Shown here piece after piece: positions 40,421-49,634 of a stretch of DNA of 50,768 nucleotides. Position 1 is the stretch's first letter. Every line of letters begins with the position of its first letter. The stretch comes from CAIZGX01 sp044354975 (GTDB taxonomy: Bacteria > Bacteroidota > Bacteroidia > Flavobacteriales_D > Sanyastnellaceae): the NCBI GenBank assembly GCA_044354975.1, contig JBIKZA010000011.1:1-50768 (forward strand). Reading direction: 5' to 3'. A model generated the notes under the pieces. That model did not search any database. It saw nothing but the letters and a program-made list of their open reading frames with translations, and was not told the DNA's origin. The position numbers were made by a program, and so were the translations under genes.

Positions 40421-42076
40421 ATGAGCAGATTTACTTCTTTATTACTCGTACTCATTAGCTTCTCAGCTTTCGGACAGAAGAAAACAACTTCTCCTTCCGA
40501 CCAACAACTTCCACCGATCGTAATCGGAATTAACGTTGATCAGATGCGCAACGACTACATCGACCGGTTCTGGAACGACTACAGCGAAGGCGGATTCAAA
40601 CGCCTTGTTCGTAACGGTTCATACGCACGTAATCTTCACTACAACTACATGCCCACATACACCGGGCCTGGACACGCTGCCATTTTCACAGGCACAACTC
40701 CGGCACACAACGGAATTGTTGCGAACGATTGGTTCGAAAGAAAATATAACCGAATGACCTACTGCTCAGCAGACTCTTTGGTAAACGGAGTAGGTACATC
40801 CTCAGCGGCTGGAAAGATGTCGCCACACTACTTAAAGTCAAGCACAATCGGCGATGAACTAAAAATCTTCACCGCAGGAAAATCAAAAGTCATTGGCATC
40901 TCGCTCAAAGATCGCGGCGCTATACTCCCTGCCGGAAGAACCGCCAATGCAGCCTATTGGTTTGTAGGCGGAGAAGAAGGCGCGTGGGCCACAAGCTCCT
41001 GGTACATGCGCGAACTTCCTAAATGGGTAAGCGACTTCAACGCCAACGGAAAAGCAAAGGCCTATGCCACTTCAACCTGGAATCTCCTCCTGCCTGAAGA
41101 TAATTACACCGAGAGCATTGAAGACAACAACGCTTACGAAATGCCCTTCAAACCGCTCCTTCGTCCTGTGTTTCCTTACAACATTGACACCCTGAAAAAA
41201 TACAACGGTGGATACGAAATCCTGAAAGGTGTGCCTATGGGAAATTCGCTTACACTGGACTTCGCTTTGGCCGCTATAGACGGAGAACAACTGGGAAAGA
41301 ATAACACAACCGACATGTTGTGCCTAAGCTTTTCTTCTACCGACTACGTTGGACATCAATTCGGAATTCATTCCAAAGAATTGCAAGACACCTACATTCG
41401 CCTCGACCGTGAATTAGAAAGACTTTTAAACGAACTCGACAAACGTTTCGGGAAAGACAACTACCTCATCTTCCTGAGCTCTGACCACGGCGGAGCGCCT
41501 ACACCAAGCCTTATGCAGAAGTCAAATGCCTCTGCCGGATATTGGTCTTCCGACAATTTCGAAGAGCAAGCAGAACTGTTTATGAATTCAAAATACGGAC
41601 AAGGCAACTGGATTTTGAATGAAAGTAATTTGAATTTGTTCATCAACCGAACGCTCGTTCGGGAGAAGAACATGAAGTTAGACGACATGCAACGCACCCT
41701 TGCAAAATGGGCTGAAGAACAAGAGCACGTTACTAAAGCTTTTGCCAGCTGCGACCTAACCCAAGAAAATTACACAGCCGAATTGGGACAAAAAGTGCAA
41801 CTCGGATTCCTTCCCGCACTTTCTGGCGATGTGATATATGTTCTTGAACCTGGCTATATGGAATACTCTAGACAAGGCACCACACATGGTTCTCCGTATA
41901 GTTACGACACACAGGTTCCTTTTATTTTATACGGAAAAAATGTTACGGCCTCCACCAATTACGCTGCCCATTCCATTACCGACATTGCCCCAACCGTATG
42001 TAGCTATTTGCGCATTGGTTTTCCAAACGCTTGCACAGGAAACCCAATCATTAGCTTCCTCAGACCAACTAAATAA
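40421..42076 (+). CDS. pafA: PafA-type alkaline phosphatase
   Basis: 551 residues with a signal peptide (1-18, SAFGQ). The PafA active site is intact: Asp40, nucleophile Thr81 in YTGPGH, Asn102 in VANDWF, Lys163 and Arg165 in SLKDRGAILPAG, Asp308 and His312 in DYVGHQ, Asp355 and His356 in SSDHGG, and a late His in TTHGSPY. PafA is a periplasmic phosphomonoesterase that, unlike PhoA, is not strictly tied to phosphate starvation in Bacteroidota. The M61 peptidase gene follows with a one-base overlap. Confidence 0.93.
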   Translation: MSRFTSLLLVLISFSAFGQKKTTSPSDQQLPPIVIGINVDQMRNDYIDRFWNDYSEGGFKRLVRNGSYARNLHYNYMPTYTGPGHAAIFTGTTPAHNGIVANDWFERKYNRMTYCSADSLVNGVGTSSAAGKMSPHYLKSSTIGDELKIFTAGKSKVIGISLKDRGAILPAGRTANAAYWFVGGEEGAWATSSWYMRELPKWVSDFNANGKAKAYATSTWNLLLPEDNYTESIEDNNAYEMPFKPLLRPVFPYNIDTLKKYNGGYEILKGVPMGNSLTLDFALAAIDGEQLGKNNTTDMLCLSFSSTDYVGHQFGIHSKELQDTYIRLDRELERLLNELDKRFGKDNYLIFLSSDHGGAPTPSLMQKSNASAGYWSSDNFEEQAELFMNSKYGQGNWILNESNLNLFINRTLVREKNMKLDDMQRTLAKWAEEQEHVTKAFASCDLTQENYTAELGQKVQLGFLPALSGDVIYVLEPGYMEYSRQGTTHGSPYSYDTQVPFILYGKNVTASTNYAAHSITDIAPTVCSYLRIGFPNACTGNPIISFLRPTK

Positions 42077-43782
42077 TGATTCATATTTCGTTAAGCACGC
42101 CGCACGTTCACAGAAAAATGGTGAAGGTGCGAATGACTTTTTTAAGCTCTTCAAACAATCAAATCGTTCAATTGTCTTCGTGGCGTCCCGGACGATATGA
42201 GATGGGGAATTTCGCAAAGAACATTTCTCATGTGAAAGCCTTCAATACATCCAACGAAAAAATTTCAACACATAAAATAGCGAAAGATCAATGGCAGATT
42301 GCATGCGGAAACGAGGAGCAAATAACCTTTGAATATTTCTATTGCGCAGCTGAACTGAACGCTGGAAGCACATACGTTAACAGCCAAATGCTCTATGTGA
42401 ATCCGGTGAACTGCATTCCTTTTTTACCAGGAAGAGCAGATGAAAAATACACCGTTGAAATTCTAGACTCTTACGCGCACCTCTCTTGCGGATTGCCGCA
42501 CGAAGGAAACAAACTCTTCGCACAAAACTTCGACGAACTTGCCGATTCACCTTTTGTTGCTTCTCGCAACATAGAGGTGCTTTCTCAAGAAATTAATGAC
42601 GTTCACTTCTACGCCAATATCTTCGGAATTACGAATTTGAATTTCGAACGATTCTGGAACGACGTGCTCGTTTACACACAACTTCAACTGAATATTTTCG
42701 GAGAATTTCCTGTTTCAAAATATCGCTATCTACTTCACTTCACACCGTATTTCATGCATCATGGAGTAGAGCACAATACTAGCACTGTGATTGTCATGGG
42801 CCACGGCGAAAACTTCGATCGTGAAGAGAAGTACAACGAAATACTCGCCATCTGCAGCCACGAACTCTTTCACACCTGGAACGTCAAAACATTGCGTCCG
42901 GTTGAAATGACGCCCTACGATTTCACCAAAGAAAATTACACGCAGCTCGGATACGTCGATGAAGGTGTTACCACTTACTACGGCGATCTATGCTTACGCA
43001 GAAGCGGCATATGGAACAACGACCTTTGGAAACTATCGTTGGAAAAATGGCTGAATACGCACCACCGCAACTACGGAAGATACTCTTATAGCGTTGCCGA
43101 CAGTAGCGTCGATACGTGGCTAGACGGATACACTCCAGGTGTTCCTTGGAGAAAAGTTTCCATCTACAACGAAGGCGCTTTGCTCTCTATGATTCTCGAT
43201 ATTGAATTGATTGCTGCGACAAATGGACAAAAATCCATGGACGATGTCATGCATCAGATGTACCAGCAATTCGCGAAAAAAAATATCGGATACTCCGTTG
43301 AAGACTATTGGAAAACACTTGAGGATTCAGGGCTTTCAAACGCAAATGAATTCAAAGAGAATATTGCTGAAAGCGCAATAGACTATACAGACTATCTCGA
43401 AAAAGCTTTTCAAAAAATTGGCGTTGAATTGGTTTGGTCTCCTTCAGCTATTGCTACCGAACGTTTGTTCGGTTTTAGTGTAGATATAATGAACGATAAA
43501 TCAATTGTTAACTCCGTCTGCCCAAACTCGGCAGCCGATTTAGCTGGATTGTGGTATGGCGATGAATTAATAGACATTGATGGAATAAGTGTTTCTAAAA
43601 ACGTACAGTTTTTATTAGAAAATACTACCGAATCAAATATCCGTTTTATCAGAAACAGAATTGAATTCGAAACAACATTGAAGAGCAATTTAGAACAACC
43701 TACCATTCAAAAAGTAGAAATTATTTTTCCAACCCAACCCAATCAATTATTCCTTCAATGGATTGGTCAACGTTTCAAATAA
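42076..43782 (+). CDS. M61 family (glycyl aminopeptidase-type) metallopeptidase with PDZ domain
   Basis: 568 residues. The zinc motif HELFH (262-266) within SHELFHTWNVKTLRP is the M61 signature, with a further Glu in YVDEGVTTYYGDL. A PDZ-like domain (about 455-530: NSVCPNSAADLAGLWYGDELIDIDGI) lies near the C-terminus. No signal peptide is evident at the N-terminus, so location is unclear. The start shares one base with the pafA stop (TAATG). Its last 16 bases overlap the end of the opposing giant gene tail-to-tail. Confidence 0.92.
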   Translation: MIHISLSTPHVHRKMVKVRMTFLSSSNNQIVQLSSWRPGRYEMGNFAKNISHVKAFNTSNEKISTHKIAKDQWQIACGNEEQITFEYFYCAAELNAGSTYVNSQMLYVNPVNCIPFLPGRADEKYTVEILDSYAHLSCGLPHEGNKLFAQNFDELADSPFVASRNIEVLSQEINDVHFYANIFGITNLNFERFWNDVLVYTQLQLNIFGEFPVSKYRYLLHFTPYFMHHGVEHNTSTVIVMGHGENFDREEKYNEILAICSHELFHTWNVKTLRPVEMTPYDFTKENYTQLGYVDEGVTTYYGDLCLRRSGIWNNDLWKLSLEKWLNTHHRNYGRYSYSVADSSVDTWLDGYTPGVPWRKVSIYNEGALLSMILDIELIAATNGQKSMDDVMHQMYQQFAKKNIGYSVEDYWKTLEDSGLSNANEFKENIAESAIDYTDYLEKAFQKIGVELVWSPSAIATERLFGFSVDIMNDKSIVNSVCPNSAADLAGLWYGDELIDIDGISVSKNVQFLLENTTESNIRFIRNRIEFETTLKSNLEQPTIQKVEIIFPTQPNQLFLQWIGQRFK

Positions 43783-46700
43783 AAAGAACCCTCATATTTG
43801 AACGTCTCATTGCCTCCAATTTTTTCGTATTCAACAATGTAAAAATAAGTTCCAGTATTAAAATCAGAAGGGTCCCAGAAGCCCAATAAGTCATTGAATT
43901 CCCCCAGCTCTTGACCCCAGCGGCTGAATATTTTACATGAGAAATTTTCAAAAGCTTGCACCACTGCTGTATTCGAATTCAACAAACGGAAATCATCATT
44001 AATACCATCACCGTCTGCTGTTACAATATTTGGATAAATTAATTCTAACGTGGAAATAACAATTGGAAACACAAAATCTTCACTGCATGCATCTGTGCTG
44101 ATGTTAAGGGTTACTGTGCCTAAAATATCCGATAAGTATGAATAATTTGTAAGTTCAACATTGGTTTGAATATCTGCACTTCCGTCACCTGGATTCCAAA
44201 CATAGGTTTCATTAACACCTGAAGAACCCGCGCTAAATTCCCAAGTAAAGTCATTCCCGTCATTCGAATTAATTAAACTCGGTGAAGCATTAATACTCTC
44301 AACATTAACAGTAAAAGATGCAGTACTACTGCAGCCATTCACATCTGTGCCCAACACTGTATACGTAGTGGTAGAATTCGGAGATACATTAGAGATACTG
44401 CCAATATTTAAATCAGGTTGCCACGTATATCCAACTGCTCCTACTGCTGTCAAGTCACTCGATTCTCCCTCGCAAATAAGATTATCTCCTGAAATAGTGA
44501 CTGTCGGATTAGGCAAAACAGAAACAATAACCTGATCTGAATTAACACATCCATTCGCATCCGTTCCAACAACCGTATAATTCGTTTGTGTCGATACTGA
44601 TGCTACAACGGACGATCCTGTGATTGTATTCAAACCGGTTGAAGGAGACCATTGATACGTATTACCTCCAGTCGCCGTTAAACCTGCGGATTGTCCTGGA
44701 CAGTGTGCCATGTCAGAGCCTGCATCAATAGTTGGTAGTGCATATATCTGCATGGTTTGATTCGCTGAAGATGGGCACTGACCAGCTATTGAATAAATTA
44801 AGGTTAAGGTTTCTGGGCCGTTCGGGACAAGCACTCCATTTGCCAAAGATGCGTTCCCATTAACAGTCCATGTTCCTCCAATTGGAGATGCACTCAATGC
44901 AGTAGTTGTATTATTGACGCAGATTCCGACTGGGTTATTCAACACTATTATTGGTGTTGTGAATACATCTATCGAACTTGACTCTGTAACTGTGCAAACA
45001 CCATTAGAATAGGTATATGTTGCCACTGTGGGATTGGACCCTTGCGCTGGAGTATAGACCCCTGATGAACTGATTCCCGTGCCCGACCAAACACCGCCAG
45101 CAGGTGATGGATTAAAATTGATTTGCGCATCTGTGTTGCATACAAATGATGGGCAATTCAAATTGAGCGCCGGTTCATTCTGAACGATTACTTCCGCAGA
45201 TGTGGTGCATGTATTCGTTATGTCTGAGTATGAAACAGAATATGTTCCTGAAGTACTTTGATTAAAAGTACCGCTTGCATCTGCAACTGCACCAGACCAG
45301 ACACCGCCGAGAGGAGATGCCGTAAGATTCACTGCTGTATTTACGCAAACGAATAAATTTCCTGTGATCTGAGGAAATGGAATAATTTCTATCGTTTCTG
45401 ATATTACAGATGCACAATTCGCTGTGGAATAATTATATGTATAATCAGAAACACCAATAGGCAAGGCACCCGGATCAATTATACCGGATGAATTAGCAAC
45501 TCCACTCCACGTTCCCCCTAGAACATTCACTCCAACTGTTAATGGCGGGACGTTCTGACAGACCATTGAAGGTGCCGTTAAAAATATTTGTGGAAGGACC
45601 TCTGCAAAAATTTCAAAGGATTGAGAATTGCCAGTACACCCATTTAAAGTTGGGGTGTATGAGATGGTGGCACTTCCGGCAGTGGCGTTAAATGAAGCAA
45701 TGTTTCCAATTCCAGTGGCTGCTATGCCTATTCCAGGATTTGAATTACTCCAATTAACTGACGCATTCGGATTAGTTGTAAAATTTATAGCCTGAATTGT
45801 GCTACCCTCGCACAAAGAAATATTGTTTAAAGCACTAGAACTTGGAGTTGTGTTAACGGTTACACTAAAATTTATTGGTACGCCTGAGCAGCCGTTATAT
45901 GTCGGAAGTAATGTTATGTTTCCCAACGAACTCAATCCTTGAGAAGAAGCAATAAATGGTAAAATATTTCCTACACCCGACCCCGACAATCCAATTGAGG
46001 CATTGGAGTTCGTCCAATCAACAGTCGCATTTGAAGGAGTAACATTAAACGAAGGTATACTCACCAAGTTACCTGAGCAAGCGACAACATTCGAGACAGG
46101 AGAAAGAACAGGAAGCGCTGTTATATTAACCGTTGTTGTAGATGAACAAGTTGCAAGACCAGTAGCGGTAACCGTGTAGGTGCCGGACATTAACCCCGTC
46201 GTGCCGCTCAAGACAACGTTTTGTCCTGTTGAAGAATAACCATTCGGGCCTGTCCAAGTATAACCAGTGGCACCACTAACAGCGCTCGCATTTAGTGAAA
46301 CAGAATTTCCAGCGCAAGCAGTGCCGCTGTTCGATGCGGAAACCGTGCACTGGGGAAGACAAGATGCTGGTGCAGTAATGTTTTGATTCAAATTACAAAG
46401 ATTATCCGCCGAAAACGAGGCTGATAATGTGCAGGGCAATCCATTCGAAGGGAGTCCGGTAAGAGTATATGACAATGGACTCACCCATGGTCCGGGAATT
46501 GTTGTTGAGACTCCGCAGGAAGAAGTTACCGTTAAAGTGCCGCTAGTGGGTGGATTAGTGAATGTTATAGAACCGGTAACATTATAAGTATTTGAAGCCG
46601 GAATGCAAGCCCCTGGGACAGCAGTAAAAGCGGTCATATTACAAAGAATATTGCAATTCGTAGTAGCGGTTCCCCCACTTTGGCTGAACGTTATGTTCGT

Positions 46701-47513
46701 GGGCATATTTGAAAAATTTGTAATTACCATGACATAATATTGCCCGGCTATAGCATTTGCAATATTTGCCGTTTCCGAGGAGGCCTCAGAAAACGAACAA
46801 CTCAAAGGCGTTCCGGTAAGTTGAGTGCAAACATTGGTCAAGGTTGAAAAAGGTCCCCACAAGGCATAGTCCACGTCAACCCCGGCAGTGCTTGCCATGG
46901 AAATTGCAAGCGGACCTCCGTTCTGAATTTGCATATAGTACCAAGCCGGATTCGGGGCAATAATAAGACAACCATAATTAACACCTGCTTGAGCGGTTGT
47001 ATTTTGAGCTCCCGGGAAGGTATAAGTCGTTCCCGTGCAGAACGGCTGGGCTCCCGAGCATAATCCAGAAGCTGGCGGCGGGGGCGGGGGCGGTGTACCG
47101 CATCCAACCAATGCTGTCCAACCCGATAAATTGATACTATAGTCTGAAACAAATACAAATGTTAAACAATTGGAAGCTCCTGAAAACGTGCCAGGAGAAA
47201 CACTACCGGTATATGAGCCAACTAAGGGCGATGCCGTGCTAGGGCCATTGTATATGTATAGGAAATCCCAATTATTTTCGATATTAAACGAACTAAACTG
47301 AGCAAATATATTTTGGCCTGGGGTGGCGCAAAAAACCATTGTCAAATTTGCGTTAGTAGAATAACTCGACGATGGGCCTCCCGAATCATAAAAATTAATC
47401 ACGGAACCACAAGAAATATTAACCGTGGTATTCGACATATTATAGTTTTGAGCCTTTAAGTCAAAAGACAAACTCAAAAGAATTACAATTACAATTGAAT
47501 AATATAATTTCAC
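43767..47513 (-). CDS. Giant secreted protein with CUB-like N-terminus and T9SS type B C-terminal domain
   Basis: 1248 residues, starting with GTG (MKLYYSIVIV). After the signal peptide (about 1-21) comes a CUB-like domain (about 24-138: VNISCGSVINFYDSGG, NWDFLYIYNGPS, SNCLTFVFVSDYS). A run of seven prolines (PPPPPPP) and many Ig-like modules with conserved GGxWSG and tyrosine-rich patterns follow. The tail NIVTADGDGINDDFRLL, KIFSRWGQELGEF, NTGTYFYIVEY is a type B T9SS signal. No enzymatic motif was seen; an adhesive or matrix role is likely. The 3' end overlaps the M61 gene by 16 bases. Confidence 0.87.
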   Translation of the reverse strand: MKLYYSIVIVILLSLSFDLKAQNYNMSNTTVNISCGSVINFYDSGGPSSSYSTNANLTMVFCATPGQNIFAQFSSFNIENNWDFLYIYNGPSTASPLVGSYTGSVSPGTFSGASNCLTFVFVSDYSINLSGWTALVGCGTPPPPPPPASGLCSGAQPFCTGTTYTFPGAQNTTAQAGVNYGCLIIAPNPAWYYMQIQNGGPLAISMASTAGVDVDYALWGPFSTLTNVCTQLTGTPLSCSFSEASSETANIANAIAGQYYVMVITNFSNMPTNITFSQSGGTATTNCNILCNMTAFTAVPGACIPASNTYNVTGSITFTNPPTSGTLTVTSSCGVSTTIPGPWVSPLSYTLTGLPSNGLPCTLSASFSADNLCNLNQNITAPASCLPQCTVSASNSGTACAGNSVSLNASAVSGATGYTWTGPNGYSSTGQNVVLSGTTGLMSGTYTVTATGLATCSSTTTVNITALPVLSPVSNVVACSGNLVSIPSFNVTPSNATVDWTNSNASIGLSGSGVGNILPFIASSQGLSSLGNITLLPTYNGCSGVPINFSVTVNTTPSSSALNNISLCEGSTIQAINFTTNPNASVNWSNSNPGIGIAATGIGNIASFNATAGSATISYTPTLNGCTGNSQSFEIFAEVLPQIFLTAPSMVCQNVPPLTVGVNVLGGTWSGVANSSGIIDPGALPIGVSDYTYNYSTANCASVISETIEIIPFPQITGNLFVCVNTAVNLTASPLGGVWSGAVADASGTFNQSTSGTYSVSYSDITNTCTTSAEVIVQNEPALNLNCPSFVCNTDAQINFNPSPAGGVWSGTGISSSGVYTPAQGSNPTVATYTYSNGVCTVTESSSIDVFTTPIIVLNNPVGICVNNTTTALSASPIGGTWTVNGNASLANGVLVPNGPETLTLIYSIAGQCPSSANQTMQIYALPTIDAGSDMAHCPGQSAGLTATGGNTYQWSPSTGLNTITGSSVVASVSTQTNYTVVGTDANGCVNSDQVIVSVLPNPTVTISGDNLICEGESSDLTAVGAVGYTWQPDLNIGSISNVSPNSTTTYTVLGTDVNGCSSTASFTVNVESINASPSLINSNDGNDFTWEFSAGSSGVNETYVWNPGDGSADIQTNVELTNYSYLSDILGTVTLNISTDACSEDFVFPIVISTLELIYPNIVTADGDGINDDFRLLNSNTAVVQAFENFSCKIFSRWGQELGEFNDLLGFWDPSDFNTGTYFYIVEYEKIGGNETFKYEGSFYLKR

Positions 47514-47534
47514 GATGGGTCGATTTAAGGTGTC

Positions 47535-47542
47535 TAAAGGTA
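47535..47542 (-). promoter_or_regulatory. Weak -7-like element of the giant CUB/T9SS gene
   Basis: TACCTTTA on the minus strand matches TAnnTTTG in all but the last base and lies 21 bases before the GTG start. No -33 TTG was seen. Confidence 0.3.
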
Positions 47543-47560
47543 CATAAATCTATCTGAATA

Positions 47561-47590
47561 AAAAAAGGGCCTTGAAACAAGGCCCTTTTT
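47561..47590. terminator. Bidirectional terminator downstream of dnaK
   Basis: AAAAAAGGGCCTTG-aaa-CAAGGCCCTTTTT: a perfect 8-bp GC-rich stem with a 3-base loop, flanked by A and T runs on both sides. It serves dnaK on the minus strand and lies just upstream of the giant gene. Confidence 0.8.
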
Positions 47591-47608
47591 ATTTTCTTCG
47601 ATTCAGAA

Positions 47609-49513
47609 TTACTTCTTCTCGTCTTTTACTTCTTCAAAGTCAACATCGGTTACTTCACCGTCGTTGCCTCCTGCTTGTTGCTCTCCAGCACCTGCATCTG
47701 CTGCTCCGCCAGCGTTGTTGTACATGTCTGCACTAGCTGCTTGGAACACTGCATTCAATTTGTCCATAGACGCTTTAATGGTGTCTAGGTTCTTTTCTGC
47801 GTGTGCTTTCTTCAACTCTTCCAAAGATGCTTCGATCTCTGTTTTCTTATCTGCAGGAAGTTTATCTCCGAAATCTTTCAATTGCTTTTCCACTTGGAAA
47901 ATCAATGAATCGGCTTGATTTACAATGTCTGCTTCTTCTTTCGCCTTGCGATCTGAATCTGCATTCATCTCTGCTTCTTTCTTCATCTTCTCAATGTCTT
48001 CTTTGCTTAATCCGCTAGAAGCTTCGATTCGGATACTTTGCAATTTGTTGGTTGCTTTGTCAAGTGCAGAAACGTTAATGATTCCGTTCGCATCAATGTC
48101 GAAGATTACTTCTACTTGTGGAACCCCTCTCTGAGCTGGTGGCAATCCGTCTAAGTGGAATCTTCCAATTGTGCGGTTGTCCTTCGCCATTGCGCGCTCA
48201 CCTTGTAACACGTGAATCTCTACGCTTGGTTGGTTATCACTCGCCGTTGAGAAAACTTCAGACTTCTTCGTAGGAATCGTAGTGTTTGCATCAATCAACT
48301 TCGTGAATACACCGCCCATCGTTTCAATTCCCAATGAAAGTGGTGTAACGTCTAACAACAATACATCTTTCACTTCTCCGGTTAATACACCTCCTTGAAT
48401 TGCAGCTCCAATAGCAACAACTTCATCAGGATTTACTCCTTTGCTCGGATCTTTTCCGAAGAACTTCTTCACCGCATCTTGAATAGCTGGGATACGTGTT
48501 GATCCTCCAACTAAGATAATTTCGTTGATGTCGTTCACAGACAATCCTGCGTTCTTCAATGCGCTTTCGCAAGGAGCAATAGTTCTGCGGATCAATGAAT
48601 CTGCTAACTGCTCGAACTTCGCACGTGTTAAGGACTTCACCAAGTGCTTTGGTATTCCGTCAACAGGCATGATGTATGGCAAGTTAATTTCTGTCGTTGT
48701 AGAACTCGACAATTCAATCTTCGCTTTCTCAGCTCCTTCCTTCAAACGTTGAAGAGCCATTGGATCTTTCGAAAGATCTAAATTTCCATTTTCATTTTTG
48801 AATTCTTGAACCAACCAGTCAATGATTACTTGGTCGAAGTCATCTCCACCCAAGTGTGTATCTCCGTCCGTAGACAATACTTCAAATACACCATCACCTA
48901 ACTCAAGACAAGACACGTCATGCGTTCCACCACCACAGTCGAACACGACGATCTTCATCTCTTGAGACTTCTTGTCTAGTCCGTATGCCAATGCCGCTGC
49001 AGTTGGCTCGTTAATGATACGCTTCACGGTTAATCCAGCGATCTCGCCCGCTTCTTTCGTAGCCTGACGTTGCGCATCGTTAAAGTATGCAGGAACGGTA
49101 ATAACCGCTTCGGTTACTTCTTGACCCAAATAATCTTCAGCAGTCTTCTTCATCTTTTGCAGAATCATGGCTGAAATTTCTTGTGGGGTATACGTACGAT
49201 CGTCGATTTTCACACGAGGCGTGTTGTTGTCGCCCTTCACTACTGTGTAAGGCATACGGGTCGCTTCTTTTTCCGTTTCAGCGAATGATGATCCCATGAA
49301 ACGTTTGATACTTGAAATTGTCTTTGTTGGATTCGTAATGGCTTGACGCTTTGCAGGATCTCCTACTTTACGCTCACCACCTTCAATGAAAGCAACAATA
49401 GAAGGCGTGGTGCGCTTTCCTTCGCTGTTCGCGATTACCACGGGCTCGTTTCCTTCCATCACAGATACACACGAATTCGTGGTACCGAGGTCAATGCCTA
49501 TTATTTTACTCAT
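47609..49513 (-). CDS. dnaK: Chaperone protein DnaK (Hsp70)
   Basis: 634 residues, with IGIDLGTTNSCVSVMEG (N-terminal phosphate loop), VPAYFNDAQRQATKEAG, NEPTAAALAYGLDKK, VFDCGGGTHDVS (Cys-Gly-Gly variant of the usual FDLGGGTFDVS), DVTPLSLGIETMGG and a C-terminal acidic tail ending EVTDVDFEEVKDEKK. It is a complete ATP-driven chaperone. No dnaJ or grpE is adjacent, so it is monocistronic here. A terminator follows it and a candidate sigma-54-type element precedes it. Confidence 0.98.
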   Translation of the reverse strand: MSKIIGIDLGTTNSCVSVMEGNEPVVIANSEGKRTTPSIVAFIEGGERKVGDPAKRQAITNPTKTISSIKRFMGSSFAETEKEATRMPYTVVKGDNNTPRVKIDDRTYTPQEISAMILQKMKKTAEDYLGQEVTEAVITVPAYFNDAQRQATKEAGEIAGLTVKRIINEPTAAALAYGLDKKSQEMKIVVFDCGGGTHDVSCLELGDGVFEVLSTDGDTHLGGDDFDQVIIDWLVQEFKNENGNLDLSKDPMALQRLKEGAEKAKIELSSSTTTEINLPYIMPVDGIPKHLVKSLTRAKFEQLADSLIRRTIAPCESALKNAGLSVNDINEIILVGGSTRIPAIQDAVKKFFGKDPSKGVNPDEVVAIGAAIQGGVLTGEVKDVLLLDVTPLSLGIETMGGVFTKLIDANTTIPTKKSEVFSTASDNQPSVEIHVLQGERAMAKDNRTIGRFHLDGLPPAQRGVPQVEVIFDIDANGIINVSALDKATNKLQSIRIEASSGLSKEDIEKMKKEAEMNADSDRKAKEEADIVNQADSLIFQVEKQLKDFGDKLPADKKTEIEASLEELKKAHAEKNLDTIKASMDKLNAVFQAASADMYNNAGGAADAGAGEQQAGGNDGEVTDVDFEEVKDEKK

Positions 49514-49546
49514 GTTCTTAAATTTTCAATTTGTTTCACCCCGCAT

Positions 49547-49562
49547 TTCAACCAATATGCCA
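49547..49562 (-). promoter_or_regulatory. Candidate sigma-54-type promoter of dnaK
   Basis: On the minus strand TGGCA-TATTGG-TTGAA (49562-49547) has the -24 and -12 elements at the right spacing (TGGCAC-N5-TTGCW), with C6 to T and the usually conserved -12 C replaced by A. The predicted start would be about 24 bases before the ATG. No TAnnTTTG box was seen in the region. Confidence 0.35.
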
Positions 49563-49584
49563 TTGAGAAATCAGAGGTGAAATA

Positions 49585-49611
49585 TGACAGAATTGTCAGC
49601 ATTTTCTGACA
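49585..49611. promoter_or_regulatory. TGACA/TGTCA inverted repeats upstream of dnaK
   Basis: TGACA (49585-49589), TGTCA (49594-49598) and TGACA (49607-49611) are three alternately oriented copies of one 5-mer, with 4- and 8-base spacers. They lie 23 bases upstream of the sigma-54-like element, a typical place for an activator or repressor site. Confidence 0.4.
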
Positions 49612-49634
49612 CGCACTCTTAACAGCGCGACAAT

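Noticed and set aside
47609..49513. CIRCE/HrcA control of dnaK
   Set aside because: No TTAGCACTC-N9-GAGTGCTAA repeat is present upstream; only the short TGACA repeats are.
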